DNA of 9,998 nt, taken from NCBI GenBank assembly GCA_002696025.1, contig NZQU01000048.1, positions 1 through 9,998 of the forward strand. The letters are read 5' to 3'. Every line of letters starts with the position of its first letter. The first letter of the stretch is position 1. The notes below the pieces were generated by a model. The model saw only the letters and a list, made by a program, of their open reading frames with translations. It made no database searches and was not told the origin of the DNA. The translations under genes and the position numbers were made by a program. Shown one piece after another: positions 8,001-9,998 of the stretch. This stretch comes from Crocinitomicaceae bacterium. GTDB lineage: Bacteria > Bacteroidota > Bacteroidia > Flavobacteriales_D > Crocinitomicaceae.

Positions 8001-8179
8001 AAATTATTTTTAAAAAAAACGAAACAAATATTATAGAATTTAAAACAGGACAAGAAAATGAAAAACATCAATTACAACTTAGAGAGTACGCTAATTATCT
8101 GCGTCAAATGAATCTACCAAAATTAAGAGGCTTTCTATATTACACCAATCAAGATTATTTACTTGAAATTAATTTGTGA
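5066..8179 (+). CDS. addA: AddA/RecB-like UvrD-family helicase-nuclease
   Basis: This is a superfamily 1 DNA helicase fused to a RecB-type nuclease, which processes double-strand DNA ends for recombination in the cytoplasm. All helicase motifs are intact in 1037 residues. Walker A is NASAGSGKTYQ (14-24), with motif Ia MTFTNKAANEMK (48-59). Motif II is FLLDEFQDTSRLQW (387-400), motif III GDPKQAIYRFR (421-431) and motif IV QNRRSSKSIV (471-480). Motif V is MMSIHKSKGLQFP (734-746) and motif VI NLLYVALTRAQDR (804-816). The C-terminal nuclease keeps its catalytic set: H905 in GNAFHLL, D978 in RPDKI, E991 and K993 in EFKTG, and Q1004 and Y1008 in QLREY. Length and order fit AddA-like proteins of Bacteroidota. 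The usual AddB partner is not next to it; recJ overlaps its 3' end, so the two are probably co-transcribed. The symbol is by family resemblance; a RecB-like stand-alone enzyme is possible. Confidence 0.92.
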   Translation: MNQSNLEKPLKVYNASAGSGKTYQLVLQFLRLLLANKKEHSISEIIAMTFTNKAANEMKYRIIESIFGLSNYPNNIDETTKSYIKTLKKIDGFTETEITETAKKQIKKLLHSYEEFHVMTIDKFNLKLIRQFSRDLDLPGQFEVILEEKEIIEQSIDLLISNVGNEKHKESTELVYDYAKKNIDDGKRWDIRNQMIDFAEILNKETYFPKIEELKHQEINANDFKKWNDKIKKINSEYEQLTTNAFNIYNKLNINDDALPGKSTVGKQLRKMEHYDSLEQEINKTTINNCSKEPGKGRVFPKELQEAIELAHKYRMVNLRAYEITNLLKNNFHKVALLRFISDEISNIKSADQIIRISEFNKLISKLIQDSSTPYIYERIGTKYNHFLLDEFQDTSRLQWLNMIPLIEESISNGNTNFIVGDPKQAIYRFRNGLAEQFVHLPKIYNPENHSYLNEKSNFFKLNGKKETLKQNRRSSKSIVNFNNNLFKKLAGKLPDNSKGFYDSVQQETYRNETGYVHLISKETEDGDLMKKQVNHIINFIERCEKDGYKRGDICILNNNNSPLNLWGIELIKKNILVVSSDSLFIKNEPKVSLFISYLKRRVNPKNKAEIKHFAYLFFKIKGDQNKYWTYFDEVLQNNKKRKRFNDKRFVNENFIAYKDLFFEYQNIYGLLQKFYKLMDWNELENAYLHHLSDIVFNYQNEKSGDIHSFLTYFEKNADKMSVQIPETENAIKMMSIHKSKGLQFPIVILPNIDFSIQLFSLNKFLLKIDDEITHTSLKKNTQIEELKKAYNEESNQILTDKINLLYVALTRAQDRIYGINYHKKDRLGIVIHNEIEQDKTHKKNEDSYTWGKEIPRSKIKARRQEDFFVPSLQSDSLWFPDIALSKRKKDSSLIKEQRFGNAFHLLISEVNYPRDLENKLNSFVQLGKIEICFKEELKNKVNSLFNNIEYQNLLKKNTKIISEPNIIIDGINIKRPDKIIFKKNETNIIEFKTGQENEKHQLQLREYANYLRQMNLPKLRGFLYYTNQDYLLEINL

Positions 8180-9894
8180 TGAAAAAAAATTGGATCATAA
8201 ATAACACCGTATCAAAATCTGAAATTGAAAGTTTTATCTCTAAGGTCAAAACTGATAGAATTACAGCCAAACTTCTTCTTCAAAGAAATTTAAAAGAAAA
8301 AGATCAGGTTTTTGATTTTTTCAAGCCGGACTTAAATAAACTGCACGACCCATTCCTGATGAAGGATATGGAAAATGCCGTAAATCGTTTAATTAAAGCT
8401 TATAAGAATAATGAAAAAGTAATGCTATATGGGGATTATGATGTAGATGGAACCACATCTGTAGCACTATTATTCAGGAATTTATTCGATCACATTGACC
8501 TTACATATTATATTCCAGACCGATTTAAAGAAGGCTATGGAATTAGCAATGTTGGGATTGATTATGCCAAAAGGAACAATATTGATTTAATTATATCGCT
8601 TGATTGTGGGATTAAATCAAAAGATGAAATTAGCTATGCAAAAGATCAAAATATTGACTTTATTGTATGTGACCATCATGATGTCGATGATTACCCCCCT
8701 AAATGCATTATTCTTAATCCAAAACAAAAAGATTGCAAGTATCCATTTGAAGGTTTATCTGGCTGTGGAGTTGGTTTTAAATTTCTTGAAGCCTTTTATA
8801 AAAAAATGGAATGGAATAATAAAAAGCTATTTATAGATCTTGAACTAGTTGCTATAAGTATAGGGGCTGATATGGTACCTATAGTAGACGAAAACAGAAT
8901 CCTTGCCTTTCATGGCCTTTTAAAGCTGAACACCCTACCTAGCCCACCTATTAAATCATTAATCCAAGTTTCAAACAAGACATTTCCTTTAGATATTCAA
9001 GATGTTGTTTTTGCAATTGCACCAAAAATTAATGCTGTTGGAAGATTGAGAAATGGAACTTTTGCTGTAGACTTTTTAACTTCAAAAAATCAAAATGAGA
9101 TAAATTCAATTCTTCAAGATATTCAAAAAGATAATAATGAAAGAAAAGAACTTGATCAGAATGTTTTAAATGATGCAATTAACAAAATAGCAAATAATAA
9201 AAAATTTTCTTCTCTTAATTGTACAATACTATATGATCAAAATTGGCATAAAGGTGTTTTGGGTATTGTAGCATCAAGATTAATTGAAAAGTATTATCAA
9301 CCAACAATAATATTAAATGAAGAAAACGGAATTTTAAGTGGCTCCGCAAGAAGCATTGAAGGAATTAATATTCACGATGCCATAACAAGTTGTAGTGAAA
9401 TGCTACTTCAATTTGGAGGTCACGCAAATGCTGCAGGTGTTAAGTTTAAAAAAGAAAATTTCGAGTCATTTGTAGAACATATAGATAGATACATTAAAAA
9501 ACAAATGAATAATAAACCCTTTATACCTTCATTAAATATTAACTCTGAAATTAATTTTAATGATATTTTTAAGAGCAATGAAAACAGGAGTAAAACACCA
9601 AGATTTAAAGAGATCATAGATCACTTTGAACCTACTGGACAAAAAAATTTAAAACCCTTGTTTATGAGTAAAAACTTATTTTCTGTTGGGACTAAAGTAT
9701 TACAAAACAAACATCTAAAAATGGAGCTTGTTCAGCAAGGTTCAGATATCAAACTTGAAGCTATTGCATTTAATATGATTGAAAAAGAACACTTGGTAGC
9801 TGCTGGATTATCATTTAGTGCTGTTTATACAATTGAAACAAATAGTTTTAGGAATAAGAAGACGATTCAATTGATGATAAAAGATTTAAAATAA
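8179..9894 (+). CDS. recJ: Single-stranded-DNA-specific exonuclease RecJ
   Basis: RecJ is a cytoplasmic 5'-3' ssDNA exonuclease that acts in RecFOR recombination, mismatch repair and base excision repair. The DHH phosphoesterase core is complete: GDYDVDGTTS with D86, D88 and D90 (84-94), D142 in ISLDCGIKS, CDHHDV with D165-H166-H167, LSGCGVGF (193-200), and D231 in SIGADMVPI. APKINAVGRL (281-290) follows. The DHHA1 region carries WHKGVLGIVASRLIE (356-370), SGSARSIEGINIHDA (387-401) and FGGHANAAG (412-420). An OB-fold-like tail covers about 455-570. The 571 residues match the usual Bacteroidota length. I prefer the ATG at 8179, whose A is also the last base of the upstream TGA; a GTG at 8176 would add one Met and give a 4-bp overlap. 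Either start implies translational coupling to the AddA-like gene. The gene ends 10 bp before the terminator hairpin. Confidence 0.97.
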   Translation: MKKNWIINNTVSKSEIESFISKVKTDRITAKLLLQRNLKEKDQVFDFFKPDLNKLHDPFLMKDMENAVNRLIKAYKNNEKVMLYGDYDVDGTTSVALLFRNLFDHIDLTYYIPDRFKEGYGISNVGIDYAKRNNIDLIISLDCGIKSKDEISYAKDQNIDFIVCDHHDVDDYPPKCIILNPKQKDCKYPFEGLSGCGVGFKFLEAFYKKMEWNNKKLFIDLELVAISIGADMVPIVDENRILAFHGLLKLNTLPSPPIKSLIQVSNKTFPLDIQDVVFAIAPKINAVGRLRNGTFAVDFLTSKNQNEINSILQDIQKDNNERKELDQNVLNDAINKIANNKKFSSLNCTILYDQNWHKGVLGIVASRLIEKYYQPTIILNEENGILSGSARSIEGINIHDAITSCSEMLLQFGGHANAAGVKFKKENFESFVEHIDRYIKKQMNNKPFIPSLNINSEINFNDIFKSNENRSKTPRFKEIIDHFEPTGQKNLKPLFMSKNLFSVGTKVLQNKHLKMELVQQGSDIKLEAIAFNMIEKEHLVAAGLSFSAVYTIETNSFRNKKTIQLMIKDLK

Positions 9895-9904
9895 ATTAAA
9901 TAAA

Positions 9905-9926
9905 AAAAGGGGCTTGCGCCCCTTTT
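9905..9926. terminator. Bidirectional rho-independent terminator between recJ and the HU-type gene
   Basis: A perfect 9-bp stem (AAAAGGGGC at 9905-9913, GCCCCTTTT at 9918-9926) closes a 4-nt TTGC loop. The A/T flanks give a T tract on both strands. It starts 10 bp after the recJ stop and lies 23 bp beyond the stop of the convergent gene, so it can end transcription from both sides. It is the most G/C-dense element in the window. Confidence 0.9.
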
Positions 9927-9949
9927 CTTAAGATTATCTAAGAGTAAAA

Positions 9950-9998
9950 TTAGTTAACTTTACTTGATAGTTCAGCTCCTGCTTTAAATCTTACTGAG
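9950..9998 (-). CDS. HU-family DNA-binding protein, C-terminal fragment
   Basis: Only the last 15 codons are present. Reading from 9997 on the minus strand gives SVRFKAGAELSSKVN and then TAA at 9950-9952. This resembles the C-terminal tail of HU/IHF-type histone-like proteins, where a (V/K)xFKxGxxLxxxV segment follows the DNA-contacting arm. Such proteins are small (about 90 residues) nucleoid-associated dimers. The gene converges on recJ and shares its terminator. The identification rests on a short tail and on gene orientation, so another protein cannot be excluded. Confidence 0.65.
   Translation of the reverse strand, partial: SVRFKAGAELSSKVN

Noticed and set aside
8600..8836. Plus-strand open frame of 78 codons inside recJ
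   Set aside because: It lies wholly within the recJ DHH domain in another frame, has low-complexity composition and no recognisable motif; recJ is unambiguous here.
9420..9617. Minus-strand open frame of 65 codons opposite recJ
   Set aside because: It is an antisense shadow of the recJ C-terminal part. Its hydrophobic, Leu-rich translation is what A/T-rich antisense DNA gives.
1..9998. CRISPR arrays, tRNA or rRNA genes, insertion sequences, phage or defence islands
   Set aside because: No regularly spaced repeats, tRNA-like cloverleaf sequences, transposase frames or terminal inverted repeats were seen. The WYL regulator alone is not evidence of a defence island.

Overview
The window looks like chromosomal DNA from a member of the Bacteroidota, probably near Flavobacteriia or Cytophagia. 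The DNA is strongly A/T-rich and Shine-Dalgarno motifs are mostly absent. A textbook Bacteroidota promoter (TTTG, 19 nt, TATATTTG) lies upstream of the sigma-factor gene. The protein families also fit: an ECF sigma factor, a WYL regulator, an AddA-like helicase-nuclease, RecJ, and two short-signal lipoproteins with SCKKD and SCEKD maturation sites.

Layout. The left half reads on the minus strand. From upstream to downstream it holds an MbnP-like lipoprotein (4253-4993), an MbnH/MauG-like di-heme cytochrome c peroxidase lipoprotein (3176-4249), a 471-residue conserved protein of unknown function (1749-3164) and a WYL transcriptional regulator (729-1748). The gaps are 3, 11 and 0 bp, so these four genes look like one operon. 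Downstream, an ECF sigma-70 factor (591 to beyond the left edge) has its own promoter. The right half reads on the plus strand: an AddA/RecB-type helicase-nuclease (5066-8179) overlaps recJ (8176/8179-9894). A strong bidirectional hairpin terminator follows, and then the last codons of a convergent HU-type DNA-binding protein gene (minus strand, ending at 9950). No gene-free stretch exceeds 300 bp.

How the genes may work together. The MbnP/MbnH pair is the most distinctive part. In methanotrophs the di-heme enzyme MbnH oxidises a tryptophan of MbnP to kynurenine, which helps bind copper. Here both are predicted lipoproteins with near-identical signal peptides. No methanobactin or methane monooxygenase gene is visible, so this is a candidate stand-alone periplasmic or outer-membrane copper module. 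The enzyme has a tyrosine (Y303) where, by hand alignment, classical bacterial cytochrome c peroxidases have a methionine haem ligand, which is a MauG-like trait. The plus-strand pair combines a dsDNA end-resecting helicase-nuclease with a 5'-3' ssDNA exonuclease, so it is probably a recombinational repair operon.

The most surprising sequence-level signals are a 10-A tract inside the WYL gene, where either a one-base gain or loss causes truncation within a few codons, and a 7-G tract inside the peroxidase gene. Nothing here is clearly an undescribed system. The best candidates for something new are the MbnP/MbnH pair outside methanotrophs and the function of the tightly linked 471-residue protein.
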